A DNA stretch of 64,000 nt from Paracyclopina nana. Taxonomy: Eukaryota; Arthropoda; Copepoda; Cyclopoida; Cyclopettidae. This document shows positions 23,301-35,800 of the stretch, in pieces. The stretch is from positions 12,834,001 through 12,898,000 of the forward strand of contig JAGUCH010000001.1 in the NCBI GenBank assembly GCA_019096065.1. Reading direction: 5' to 3'. The translations under genes were made by a program, and so were the position numbers. The notes beneath the pieces are model-generated. The model worked only from the letters and a program-made list of their open reading frames with translations. It did not search any database and was not told the DNA's origin. The stretch's first letter is position 1, and every line of letters starts with the position of its first letter.

Positions 23301-26300
23301 ATGACCGTGGCTGGGTCACTATGAAATCTCCAGAAGAGACTAAGCCGTTGGCATTAGAGCCGATTTGAAAAAATAAGCCCGATTCAAACAATAAAATTAG
23401 TATAGCATAAGTATGATTAACCAGCATAGTATGGTGAAGCGAGCTCGAAAATAAGTAAGGTGTCCGTCCATATTAAACTGATTTTCATTGTTGGAACCGG
23501 GCTTACAAACTCGATTATTTTTCCATCCACAAAATTCGTAGTATTTGAGGGGATGTACTTGGCGCCGGCAATACACTGGAAATGCAATTTTTAAGCGAGC
23601 ATTGGCAGCTTTTGCATTCCTAAGGATTGACAATATTTACAAAGAGCGAGCAGAACTAGATCAATCACCACGGCCACGTTTGTTGATGGGAAAGTGGAAA
23701 AGTTGCACCTAGCAGGGCTGAATGATGGGAGACCGGTTCTGAGGTTAAGCTCTGTGCATGACGTGGGACCGCCAGCATGTTGTAGAATGATATTGTGTGT
23801 AGATTTTTAGCAAATGGATCCCGCATGCAGTAGCGAAAAAGCTGCGCGTTGTTTGGGCAGTCACGCTAAATAACTTTCATCTTTGGCCGGGTGACACAGG
23901 AAAACATCGAGAAAGCGAGAGTCCGCGAGCTCTCCCAGACCGCAGCTGCGAGGGAAAGCAACTCTTTCTTGCCAAATGAAAGTGCTAAGAAAGATAGGGG
24001 TGAGGGTTGAAACTATAGACTATAAACGAAAGCTCCGACGATGCTTCTTCTACATCTTCCTCCTTGTTTCATGCTATGCCTGAACAAACGTGATCGCGCG
24101 AAAAACTGATCAGATATCCGACCGCGGCTTGGCGTACTATATTGCTTTCTAATAAGAGGTCCCCTGTCAACAAAAACGGCTTTTGTTGGGAAATCTGAAA
24201 ACGCATGGGAATTGATGACTGCTAGTGATACTACTTGGCGTGACCACGAACAGTGGAGCAAAGGGACAGCTAGCAGCTATATCATTTCTGTATTAGTAGG
24301 GGAAAGTAGTTTTCACCAGCAGCTGCTGCTGTCTTTCACCCTCCCTCCCTACCTCCCCTATATTTGAGAAAAAGTACATGTGTACAAGGGGGCCATTAAT
24401 GTCGGTGCTGTGCTGCTGCTGCTGCTGCCAATTTCTCCTCCCCCCCATGCACCAGGGTGAGTGCACTGACCTCCACAAGTGTTCATAGCCTTTTGCGACG
24501 TAGAAGACTGTTCTAGTTTCGTACTGGATCACTCTTTATATGCTTGCTATTGCATAAAGTACAGTAGAGTGGGGTGGAATCGCCACCTGAAATATATGTA
24601 ATGCTTTTAAATGCCCCTTGCTATACAGTGAAAGCGGGAGTCACAACATTTACAAGCGGAGAGTTTGCAGACATGATTAATTGCACTTCACGTTTCAGTC
24701 ATGTGATATTTTCAGAGTCCTTATCTTGATCAACTATATCAAGGCAACTCATGTAGCTGTGCTCATCAAGGGTTGCGTTTAGCCGTTCAACAATTACGTT
24801 TTAGGAAATCGTACTCACCGTGATTTGCTGGCTAATTGGCTAACACGAATGTTTATGAGATATTATGCCTAGCTGTAATTTTTTTTGATAAATCCCAAAT
24901 TCTCAACAACGCTTTTTATCCTAGATTTTGGTTGTATTTATGGAAGAACATTCCCAGTTTCGCATCAATTATCTATAGTGGCTGAGATCTGTTTTTGAAC
25001 AAAAAAATGTAACCTAATCAACTAACTGCGTATGAGGACGTTAGTTGGATATTTTTCCGGCCACTCTATATTGTGTAATGTTGCTTTCCACGATCACAAA
25101 CATACGACTGTTAGGTGCTCCCCAAGTTGTTGTTTGAGCCGAAAAAAGTTATGTTGTTTTAAGCTATTTAAGCTACTCGATTTGTTGCGCGGTCAGAGCA
25201 ATATAACATATTGCATAATGCCTGAATCTGCTTTTGAAGGACATTGAAGATAAAACGAGGAAAAACGACGTGCATGGGCGTAGCAGTTAGTAAACTCGGA
25301 TCAAAGTGAACATCAGCGGAGCTGTAAGCAAAAGTTGCCATCAACGGGTTTTCTCAGGCCCATATTTCTTTCTGGCTGTAAACGAATTTGCCTTCCCAGC
25401 GTGCTTGTCGATTTTAAGGCGGGGTGTCGATGAGACCTCTTGTAGCGAGTTAATCTGAATTTATAGATATTGGGGTCACTTTTAACGCCAAAAAAACAGC
25501 AGTCAAATGTTATGGAGGCGGGTACTTGGTGGAGTTTGCATAGCGATAGCACTTGCCTGACCGTTACACCAACTTTGACCATGATCAAGGTTATTTCTCA
25601 GCTTACACCAATTTTTTTGTCAAAATTAGCACTCTCCTCCCCTTCCCCTTTTCATGGCTTCGCTGCCATAACTTCTTTTTTTGCTGCCCCAGACTAGACG
25701 ACGAATTTTACGAGCAATTTTAGAATCAAGTTCAAGGAGGAAACGAGCGAACCTTTCGCCTCGTAAACTACTTTTCAATACGTTGACAAAATTCAACAAT
25801 GGATGGTCGGTGTCAAAATGGCTCTCAGTAGCAGGGGGATATACATAGTAGTATTCATGGTCGATTTTTACGGCCATTTTTGGGCGTCTTTTTATATAAA
25901 ATTCCCACAATAGCTTAGATTTAGTGACTCGAGACTTGTCGGATTGGGTGTCGTAACAACAGTCAAAGTTCGTTGCTTCGCTTGTTACTGGACCTCATCT
26001 TTGTACTACTAACGAAATTCAGGGCCAATCTCAAGGTCAAGGTCTGGCTTATTGCTATATAAGGGTTAGAGTGACGGTTACTCCAGCTGAGAGAACTGAT
26101 GATCTGGTTCCTTTAGTTCTTGAAGGCATAAACCTTTGTCATCCTTCTTCTGGCTCCATCTTGGTGGTTTTATCGTGGACTTCAATCAGTTCCCCGTGCA
26201 CCGAATGACTTTGGCTGTTTTGAGATAACCGACATTTGCCAGTAATGAATATATTCCCACTGTTCCTCCCTCGGACAGCTCTGATAGCATTTTTCGACCC

Positions 26301-29300
26301 GAGTAATGGCAGCAGTAAACAATGGCCCAAAACGACTCCAAGAAGAGAACTTCATTACTGCTCGGCATACCACACTATTGTGGTGCAATTTCGGTGCTTT
26401 TTGTTTGTCAAGAAGGACAATTTTGCCCTCGTCAGCAGTTGCGAGTGAGTCGATTCTCACGTTGTTGCCTCAATGGATGGATAAGTTGTGTGAGGGTCGT
26501 GAATTGAAATCCTGATTCCAAGGTCATGGTGACTTCTCAATGGCGACACTGATGTGTGCAGTAGCTAGCTGCTACTGAGGATTTTTAGAGCTTATTGTCG
26601 TCAATTGACGTAGGAATTGACCATGCTCTTCTTTCATCTATTTGTTATCCACAAATACGAGCATGAATGCCTTCTATTGAGCATGTGTTGGCTTATGAAG
26701 GTTAATGGAGGACCAGCAGGTTTTTTTCCCAAAAAGGGACAGCTGCCTTTCCTGCTATCTCTCATTCGCCAAATGTCTTCGAAAGGATTGGTCAACACCA
26801 TCTTGTTCTTTCGTGGAAAAATCGATTGGCTGCACTCAAAATTCTTCCCTTATTGGCCATCTGGCAATGATCTATTTGATTGAATTTATGGCGCTCGATT
26901 GGCCAAACCTGTCCTTTTGTAAAGCCAACGAGGCCAATATTTTGGTGCTCTTTGTATATTTTATGCTAACCTTGAAAATTTCCGAGGAGGCTTCTCTCTG
27001 TCTCTGAGGGCAAAAAAGTGCCCCATTCAATGGCATACAAAGTAGATTTTCTTGCAAGTTTTGGCGGGGAAGGTCAGTGAACGAGTCGACGCCAAATTTG
27101 GTGAAGCCGCAATAAAAGCAGGATGTTGGAGAGAAAATTCGAAGCTTCAGTTTCTAAGTCAAAAAAGTTAGTAATGGGGGGAGGAGGAGGGCTAACTTCA
27201 GCTACAGCAGCAGGCTGAGAATTACGAGCCCCTCTGAGCAAAATTGACCCTCTTGTTGAAAAAAAACCTAGGTGGCAGGTTTGTGGCCTGTGGTCCTATC
27301 CATCTTCGTTGCAAGGAGCTACCGTGGCAAAGAAATAATTATGGAATGCACTCATTTACCCTGGTGAGTAGGGCCAACGGGATGATTACAGCTCGACTCC
27401 GACAAGAATTATAGCTTGATGGGAGTGAGCTTGCGTCCTGGGTACAAGCTTGCTTTTCCCAAGCCGTGGCCATGACCGCCAAATTTTTCCTACTCCTCCT
27501 GCAGCAGACAAAAACGTCGGCCATGACCGTGAATGTGCAGCAGCACCGGGAAGTAAAAATGTTAGAAAAGCCAACAAAAGCTCTCTTCTCGGGCTGATTT
27601 ACGCGTTTATGGCCAGCCAGTTTTACGAGAAATTTCGGACTTTTCTCGATGGTTTTACGGCCAGGCGTCGCATTCATGCTCGCTTTTTCTATATGCTGCA
27701 TGAGTGATCAATACACAGGCAAAACTGCGGTCTCAGCCTATTTAGCTCAGCACATTTGTGACAGTGCAGCTTTGATGCTGCACCACAAAAATAAGTTAAT
27801 GCTAGCCCAATCAGCAGTCGAATGTGGACAGCTACGAGCATTTAGGCAAGAATCAAACAACACCAGCTGCGTCTGCAAATGCCATCAAGCTGCCATAGCT
27901 GCTTATTTATTTGTTTGGAATTGGAGCAGCAGCATATTCTCCATATGGATTTTCGGCTGCCATAAATCGCGGCGGTTTTTTTCTGAGAGGAAACTGGGGT
28001 TACGGCCATATCTTTGGCAACATCTCTCCGCGTTCGCTGGCTTGATGATGGCGTCTCTTTTTTATGTGCACCTGATTCCCGCCCATTACTTCGTGCACAG
28101 ATTCCACTGTTTTTCCAAGCCAAGCATCTTGAGCAGCGTCCTTTTCACCCTGATCCTGACCGCGAAAACTTCCCGCCCAATTTCTTTTAATGCCTGGCGA
28201 CCTTCATCTGGCTATTTGTTTAATTCGCTTGCGAAGCAACGGTTGTTGTTGTTGGTGATCATCATCTGCTGCAGCCTCAAGGTCACGTTTTAGTCTGCTG
28301 GCGAAAGATTCGTTGCTTTTTATCATCAAGGTTCAGCCTTTTATGATGGCCATTACAATGGCCTCCTCGCAGCGACGAGATTATTATTGAGCAACCCGTC
28401 TTCTGCTTCTTATACTCCTTCTTTTTTGGGAATCTTTTTTTCTTGCCCGGCTCAAGGTCGCCGAGTTTTGGATGAAACAATTGAAGCTGAGGGCCCGTTT
28501 TTTCTGTGGAAGCACCTCGTGACTTTGGTGAAAAGGCATCTTTCCTACGTATCAATGCTGGAGCCATGCCCATATTATATGGGTTGGTCTCTGATCTTTC
28601 GAACATAATGTACCGAAAATTGTCCAGTTGCCCCGTTGTGCAACGCTCGGAGAGCCTCAGACTCGCAGACGAGTACTCGTTTCGATGTTTACCAAAATGA
28701 CCTTGAATGACGATTGCTATACATGTGAAGTTTGCGCCTAGCTAGCGTGTGTGTGTGTGTGATCATTGTTGCAGCAGCCACATTTTTAAATGTCTGGCAG
28801 GCAACAAGTGGGGTTCGCCAGGGTGAATAGCCCTTTTCAAGGCTATTGAAAGCGTCTCTATTATTGTCGGGCCCACCATCATAACGCGCGGCCCATGCCA
28901 TTAGCGCATTAAAGTGGACGAAGTACGGTGATTGCGTTCAACATCATGCGTGGCCTTGAAGATGAGACCCTCAGAACGAACGAACAAGTTTTTCGTTGCC
29001 CAACTAGCATACAGAGCTACATAATTTAACGTTCATCTTGCGTTGTGACCTGCTGTGGGTACGCGAGTATGTAAATTGAATAACGATCGTTCAGTGTTGG
29101 CCTGGTTTTTGAACGTAGAACATGTCACGATGTAAATAACGGTCCAGGTTGTGATTTTATTGCCCAATTTGCGACGAAGTCGATTCGTTTGAAAAATGAT
29201 ACACTCGGCGGAAATGCTCGTTGGGAAGAAGAACTTGTGGGAGAGTGCCAAAAGAAAAGTTTGATCGCAAACTAACCACTACCTCTGCACTTTGTGAAGA

Positions 29301-30550
29301 GCACTGCCACATCTCTCTCTATATATCTGCTTTTTCGCATTTTTCCTCCACGGACAAATGCAGTTAAATGGATGGTTTCAATCAGCACCATCTGTCCACT
29401 TAAATGACCTTCGCTTTGTCATCCTGAAAAGGGGGCGTGAAGCCCACTAACCGCCTAGCGAGGAGATGCCCTTGACAAGGCCAAGAAGATGCATGATTAT
29501 CATTAATGATTTACAGGGTGGCGTGTCTAGACGTTCGTAGCTTGATATGTGCACCTTTGTTGATGCCCTTTTTCTTGAGCCAAGGAGCAGTCGCGATAAA
29601 AAGTTGAGCGAGTTGAAAAAAGTGCACGCTAGCTGGTCTGACTGGGCGTCTGCGGCGAATCCGTTTAAAAAGCAGTTGCACAAACTCGCGATGAGGTTCA
29701 AGGCCCTTCGGGTTCATCATCATCTGCTGCTGGTTGGTAGGATTTATTGTGCCAGCAAGCTGCCAACGGCTGGCAGCAGCAGCAGCAGCGTCGGTGGATG
29801 TGGAGCATTACTGCATCCTGTTTTTCCTTCGCTCATGGCAACTGCAAAAATCAATCGAGGGATCGATTCGCGGCAAAGGGGTTGTGCAAATCCAAATGTG
29901 GGGGAAGACGATGAAGTCCACGTGCATGCAAGAGCGAAACGGCGCTATAGTCGCATGCGGGGTATCTGGCTTTCTCTTTTTGGACCGATGGGGTCATTGC
30001 CATGTTCCTCCACCCTTAGACTGTTTGCGACTTTCCAAACTTCCCGGCTGCTCGCAACCATAATAAACGCGATCGAGCCGAACATCATGGAGAGGAAGAT
30101 GTGTCATTTAATGGACGTTTGTCGCAGCTACGTGGACGAATAAACCGCAAGCGAGCTCTTCTCACGCGCTAGCTGTGCCTTCGCTCGCTGGCACATGTAC
30201 AGTTTTCCAAATCATCGTCATCGTCTCAGGCGTGAAATGCGTGTCTTGGAATGCCAGGCTGCTTTTGCAAGGCAAGACTGGAGCAAGGGGGGCCCCGCGG
30301 CCGGAGAAACCTGCGATCGGCCCTGAGCAGCGCGACGCGCGGTTCGCTCCTCGTACGGACGGACGCAGCAGCACGGCGACCGGCCGGCCGGTCCCGTCGT
30401 CTTGCGGATCCACTTGAACATGTAGCACGCGTGGCCGCCGCCGGCCGCAGCAACATCGGGCTAAGGCTCACCGGCAACAACGGCAACAACAACGACAGTC
30501 AAGTCAAATCAGTTGGTTCACGCACCACTTTCACCGTGGACTCTGATACA
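20338..30550. other. Ten-kilobase stretch without a recognised gene
   Basis: Open frames up to about 214 residues occur, but none has a domain, conserved motif or plausible splice context. Visible structure includes short (CTG/CAG)n runs (near 24410 and 29770), a (GT)n run near 28750, the 145-bp foldback at 23202-23346, and TCAAGGTCA-type motifs at 26031, 28277 and 28698. It lies between two groups of E75 first exons, so it is probably E75 intron with regulatory content. Confidence 0.5.
23202..23346. repeat. 145-bp foldback (near-palindromic) mobile repeat, copy 1
   Basis: The left end GGCTCAGTCTCTTCTGGAGA is matched by the reverse complement of the right end with one mismatch, and pairing continues for about 65 bases with a short loop. 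It is flanked by GTT on both sides, a possible 3-bp target duplication. It has the same length and the same GGCTCA / TTATCG-TTCTTAT landmarks as the copy at 39184. Confidence 0.8.
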
Positions 30551-30563
30551 TATAATATATATA
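30551..30563 (+). promoter_or_regulatory. TATA-like element upstream of the third E75 first exon
   Basis: TATAATATATATA about 200 bases before the ATG at 30762, inside an otherwise GC-rich stretch. A plausible core promoter for that isoform; the start site is not known. Confidence 0.35.
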
Positions 30564-30761
30564 CGACGAAGTTACCACCATACAGTTACCGCCTTCGCCA
30601 TTCGCCAGCATTAATACCTCGTTGACAGCAGCGGCAGCCTCCGATCCAGCTGTTCGACGTTTCAGTGTCCTTGGCATTGAGTTTTGGAAAAAGCTCCGAT
30701 TCACGCGTGACATGTGCACCGCTTGACTGCGAAAAACAACGACCGGTTCACCGTAGCTACC

Positions 30762-31101
30762 ATGTCTTGGAAGGAGAGCAAAGTGCGGCCTCTGCCGCCC
30801 CCGCAGGTCCTCTCGCTCAACCCGCAGGACCGCAAACCCGACATCCAGGACCTGTTCCTCCTGGCCAACCAGGCCACGGCCCTCAGGAACACGGCCCTGC
30901 CCGGCGTCGAGGACCACCCCCATGCCGCCCTGCCGCTCCACCCCGTCAAAGTGGAACCTGTGATACAGTCCTCGGACAGTGCAATCATGCCCCCACCCCC
31001 CGTGCCCCCGCCACGCCCCCCGGCCTCCCCGGGGGTGTCCTCGACGAGCGGGGACCACGAGGTGGACGCGATGAGCGCGGTGGGTCACGGAACTCCGATA
31101 G
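30762..31101 (+). CDS. E75: E75 alternative first exon (Pro/Leu-rich, GC-rich)
   Basis: Candidate isoform-specific first exon of 113 residues starting at ATG 30762 (context CTACCATGT). It contains PLPPPQVLSL, a sumoylation-like V-K-V-E-P motif and a proline-rich run (PPPPVPPPRPPASP), and ends ...GHGTPI plus one G at 31101 before GTAATTG. Phase 1 with a terminal G matches the common exon at 32831, giving ...GTPI-EFDG. It lies only 1.7 kb upstream of that exon in a GC-rich block (about 30.2-32.4 kb) with a TATA-like element in front. Codon use is strongly GC-biased like the last E75 exon. A product using it would be about 914 residues. Confidence 0.7.
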
Positions 31102-32099
31102 GTAATTGTCCTGCGCTCTCGTGCGACTGTGCGCGTTGCGAGGCCCGTTGGCCCAGTGCCACTCGCACCTATTCCAGCTGCGGACCTTTTAAAACGAAGG
31201 CAGTGGGCCGTTGCCTGTTGCGGGCTACGAAAGCGTTGCCGCACGCACTCGCCTTGAACCTCGCGGGTCACTCACCTCAAACGGACGCGAGCGCTCGAGC
31301 TCTCCATGCACGGATGTGTAGCAGCGTAGCAGTTCTGTAGCGGAGCTTGCCTACTTCCACGGAGCACGGTAGAACGTGCTAGAGCTGCGAGTTAAGGAGC
31401 AGCGGCAGCGATGGTCGCAAAAGCACCAGCTGCACGTTTAAAGGGCAATGCATCCGTTTCTCTCTCCCGTTCCTTTTCGTTTTTTCGGGGTGTCAAGGTC
31501 GCACCGTTCGGTGGTGACGGCCTTCAAGGTCACGCTCACTCTCGTCCGAGGCTGTCCCGCCACAGTTGGCCCTCGGTGCCGCACCTTGGGCACTCGGGAG
31601 AGGCCGCGTCCGCGGGACACGGTCGAGCGGCGTGTGCACACTGGCCGCGTGGCCCATATATAGGCATAGGCCCGGCCTTCGTTTTTTCCTCGTCGTCTCG
31701 TCTGAGCAGCATGGCCTTTTGGAGGGCGCTGCTCGCGCTCCTCGCCACGCGAAGGCCGACGGCGCAGACATGAAGGCAAATTCAAGGTCAGGAGAGCCGC
31801 GGCTGCTCTCAGATCGTCGCAGCGGTCCCGAGCAAAGAAGAAGTTGCACTTGAGCCGAACATCGGTGGCCGTGAAAGTGAGCGCCGCTACTTTTTATCGT
31901 CGAGGCCGTCGAGTGCACACACAGCTGCAATGTTGTGGCCTCCTCAGTCCGCTCCCGAACGCCGACCGTAGAGGACGCCGCAGTACCGCGACAACACCCA
32001 CTCCGACCTGCATCCAGTGCATCGTTTGGGACGTTCAGGGGCCCGAAGAGGCCATGTTGGCTGGTGCTCATGCATCACTTGATAAGGGCCAGTGAAATC
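31102..32099. other. GC-rich E75 intron and promoter region
   Basis: No separate gene. It holds TCAAGGTCA motifs at 31524 and 31782 and a TATA element at 31657. Long overlapping open frames on both strands reflect high GC content. Confidence 0.5.
31657..31662 (+). promoter_or_regulatory. TATA element, candidate promoter of the fourth E75 first exon
   Basis: CCCATATATAGGC stands out in GC-rich sequence about 410-440 bases before the ATGs at 32070 and 32100. Confidence 0.4.
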
Positions 32100-32403
32100 A
32101 TGGCCGCCAGCAGTGGCGGCCACCAGGCCGAGGCCGGGCGCTTCATGCTGCCCCCGCCCCCGCCCGCGCACGCCGGCAACGTCTTGATCAAGACGGAGCC
32201 CGAGGCCGAGGCCTGCGCGGCTGAGAACGGCAACGGCAACGGTGTCCCCATCGTCGTCAAAAAGAAAAGTTATCACAGTTCTGGAGGCAGCTCGGACGAT
32301 AGCATGAGCTCCAGCTCCAGCAGCCACGATGAGATTGTCAAGTCCGAGTTCGGGAGCAGCCCCTCGGCCGTCGCGAGGACGCCCTCGGGCCGAACAGTGC
32401 TAG
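32100..32403 (+). CDS. E75: E75 alternative first exon (Gly/Ser/Pro-rich)
   Basis: Candidate isoform-specific first exon of 101 residues from ATG 32100. An in-frame ATG at 32070 would add ten residues (MHHLIRASEI). The protein has MLPPPPPAHAG, a sumoylation-like motif L-I-K-T-E-P (also present in Drosophila E75C), an Asn/Gly run, VPIVVKKKSYHSSGGSS and a Ser-rich tract, and ends ...PSGRTVL plus one G at 32403 before GTATTGG. The junction with 32831 gives ...RTVL-EFDG. The exon lies 427 bp from the common exon, the closest of the four. A product would be about 902 residues. Strongest of the four by distance, codon bias and junction. Confidence 0.75.
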
Positions 32404-32593
32404 GTATTGGTACATCCGGGTGTCTCATATTCATGGTCATGCTTGACTCAGCAACTTTTTCCCCCGCTCGTATTTATAAATGCCTAAAACTGCTGACTGA
32501 CATTGCCACTTTGAAGACGACAGTCATAAGACTCGATCAACGCGTTTAGCAGCAGCAGTAGTCGCGAGCCGCCGCTGGAAAAAAAGTGCTTTT

Positions 32594-32830
32594 TATATAT
32601 ACACTCGGAGAGCTTACAACTCTTATCAACGTTCAAGGTCATGGCCAGGCTTCAATCTCTGAACACGCAAACAATGCAACAACTCAACTCTACTAGTATA
32701 TCGCAATTAGAGGACTACACTCAAGCCATGCTACGTAGTACATGTTCGCGTCGTCTCAACGAAGTCTGGATTATGTTTTTTCCGCGGCTGGCTGATGATT
32801 ATAACCCAACTCTCTATTTTACACTTTCAG
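32594..32830 (+). promoter_or_regulatory. Possible fifth E75 start: TATA box plus ATG reading into the zinc-finger exon
   Basis: TATATATA at 32594-32601 is followed by TCAAGGTCA at 32633, whose last base is the A of an ATG at 32641. From that ATG 63 codons stay open and continue in frame across the splice acceptor (TTTCAG, 32825-32830) into Glu-Phe-Asp-Gly. A transcript starting here would need no splicing to encode the first zinc finger. The peptide itself ([14 protein letters not shown]...) is not recognised, and an open frame of this length can occur by chance. Confidence 0.3.
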
Positions 32831-35800
32831 AATTCGACGGCAACGACCAAGTGTTGTGTCGAGTGTGTGGTGATAAAGCATCTGGATTTCACTACGGGGT
32901 CCATTCATGCGAAGGCTGCAAGGTAAGTCGTTGTCGTAAAAATTCTTTTTTCATCTAACTAGTTCGTGTTTGGGATGCAGCAAGCGCATAAAAAACAGCA
33001 GCAGTAGCAATAGTAGGCCCAGTCTCGGCGACAGCACTACTGTGTTGTATGCTTCACCTTCAAGGTCAACTCAGGCTTTCTCTTGTTGGCCTTGCTAATA
33101 CAGCTTTCCATGGCCATCTTACAATTTTTAGCCTCTCGGTTGTGCTTACAAGGTTTTTCCCCAAACACAATTGACCTTTCTTTTCCATGGTTTGGTCGCA
33201 ATATCTTTTTTTGCTGAAGTGTTATGTAATCGAGAGCTTTCCCCGAGATCCGTCGTCTGCCGACCTTGAATACCTAGAATAGGATATGCTAACTGAGTTT
33301 CAAGGACGCGCACTCTTCTCTACTACATATGGCTTAGGCCTACTTTACCCAGCTAACGGCTTTCATCGCCAGATACCAAGCCTTTTATTGGTGCAGTGAC
33401 CTTCGTTTCCCAGTAGATGGCCTCTCTGGCAGCCAAGGTCAACTGCTATGGTGGGCCTCTCTTACAAGGTCGCGAATGCTAGCATGGAGAAAGCACGTAC
33501 ATCTTTCATCTTCAAGGTCATTTGTCAGTCTAGAATGCAAATAAGAGCTAGAAGTGTAAGGGAAAAACATCGTATGGTTTAGCTTGTACATAAAATCCAG
33601 CTCTTCTTTCCTACAGTTCAGTCGAGCCAAGAAGCTTCCATTTTTATCACTGCTGCTTTCCATAGTTGCTGCAACGCTAGCTATATATTAGCCATACACG
33701 TAATTGCGAAGGCGTAAACTCGTCAATTAAGTACAACTACAAAGGAAGTAATTCGTTGACAACTTTCACCGAAGGCCAAGGAAAATCAACCGTAGCAGCA
33801 CGCAGCGCATGTCCTGCATTTTGGCCATGACCTTGAAAGCAAGCAGAAAGCAGCCATACAATAATAGTATGCTTTTAAGAGGAAACGAGGAGACGAGACG
33901 ACTTGTATGTGGGCTACGCAGTCTCGTGACTTCTCAACGAAAACGAAAGAGAAAGCTCTGAGCAGCTACTGTCAAAAAGCAGAGAGGGGCTAAAACATCC
34001 TTGAGACAGGCTAATTCTCGTAATCATTAATGATTCTTCCACAACAGCACTTTGGCCTTCAGTTGGCCTTCCTTTGACGAGCTGCTATTGCTGCTGCTGC
34101 TTTCTCCTCCTGATAGGGGTGTTTGAAAGGAGCGCGACCTCGACACTTACTCGGCATTTTTTATAATACAAGCGAGCTCTCTGCAACGTCTGCGTGCTCT
34201 GAGCGGCAGCTTTTGCTTTTCAAGGCCATCTTTTACGTTTTACCAATTGATCACGGCGTCCTTCACGAGCAACGTTTCGAAGGCCACGCCGCATCAGCTA
34301 AAGTATGATTTTGAAGGTCGCTCGGCCGTCGCCTTTCCTTAAATAATCAAGCACCTTACCTAATTAGTTGCTACTTAAGGACCCCAGTTCACCTGCGTAG
34401 TAAATACAAACAATTTGTTATGCCATGATTTGACTGAAAGTAGCAATTACAACTAGAAAATGCGAAATTATTTTATTCTAACATCACCTAATAAATATTG
34501 TGGCCATATAATGTGGCCTTATTTTTATTGTGAACAAGGCTTCAAAATGGTATGTTGGAAGGGAACAAAAAATTTCGCACAGCTCTTTTGAAAAGCTTTT
34601 TTTGCAATCATGAATCTCATATGCTACTTTTCTATTCGATATTAACACACTTGTTTTGCTGGGTGTGTTTGAACATTTTTGGCAAACATCATTTTCGTGT
34701 TTTGATGGATAGAAACTGCATTTTGTAATTCTCCCATCATCCATCTGGGATGAAATCACACCTCGAAGTATCGTATGAGTTCGATCGTGCTGAGGGATTA
34801 TTTTGCGGTATTTTGGTTAGCTTAAGGTGGTCTCTATTTTTGAGTCAAATTCATCTTTGATTTTTGCTTTCGAATAACGCACCCGCATTATTGCTTCAAA
34901 GTCTATTTTTGCTTCCGCTTGACCACCCAAATATATTAAAATACGCTGTTATAAAAGGTATCGAGAGCACTCAAACGAAAAAGTTTCTCCTAGAATTCAA
35001 TAGCTCATCTGGCCAATCAGAAAATACAAGTTTACTTGGCTAGGCTGTGCGTGAATGCGCATTCTCGTGCAGTTATAGCTTTTTTGAGCACATGATGATT
35101 CTCCATGGTCTGCTGCAGCAAGCGCAGTCAGGCTACTTTTTACAAGTTTTATATACTGTAATACGATTTCCTCGTGTTATAATTCAGTTTACCGATCCGA
35201 CTCAGCTCTTTTATATCACAGTCCTTTCTAAGCAATTTGGGGGATATTAAATACTTAACAGCCCTTGAATCAAATTTGAGGGATTTTAAGTAATTTAATG
35301 CCTCATATTCCATGGAAGTAATCCAAATTCCAAAGAAGTTGGAAAAAGAGAGGATCATCCAAGATTCGAACCTCAGACAGTTAGATTAGCATCCCAAAGC
35401 TCTAACCACTGAGCTATGGAAACATCATAAAAAATTGCATGCTATGTATAGGACTTTAACCATAATTTAAGCCAGATAAAGAAATAAAAAAGTTAAGGAA
35501 TGACCGGGGTTTGAACCCTAGACTCCAGAATCAAGAGCCTAGCACTCTAACAATTGTGCCACAGGAACACATCTGAAGGAAATGGATTTTAAAAAGTCTA
35601 TTTAATTGCTCCCAACCCTCTGGATGCTAGCTAATGAGAGCCAGTGATATTCACATAGGAACTAAAAACCGAGCAGTATTTTCTAGGGCACGGGGCAGCC
35701 CGGTAACTTCATTAAAACACTCATAAATCGTATTACAGAATATAAAATTGTATATTCCGAGCTGGGGCACGTAAAATAGGGTCATTAAATAGCTGACCTC

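Noticed and set aside
27649..28293. 214-residue open frame on the + strand
   Set aside because: No domain or motif, Cys/Phe/His-rich composition typical of chance frames, and overlapping frames on the other strand.
29547..30143. 198-residue open frame on the + strand
   Set aside because: No family resemblance or splice context; competing frames overlap it.
30531..32327. Long minus-strand frames in the GC-rich E75 promoter block
   Set aside because: High GC lowers stop frequency. The plus-strand exons with correct junctions explain the region better.
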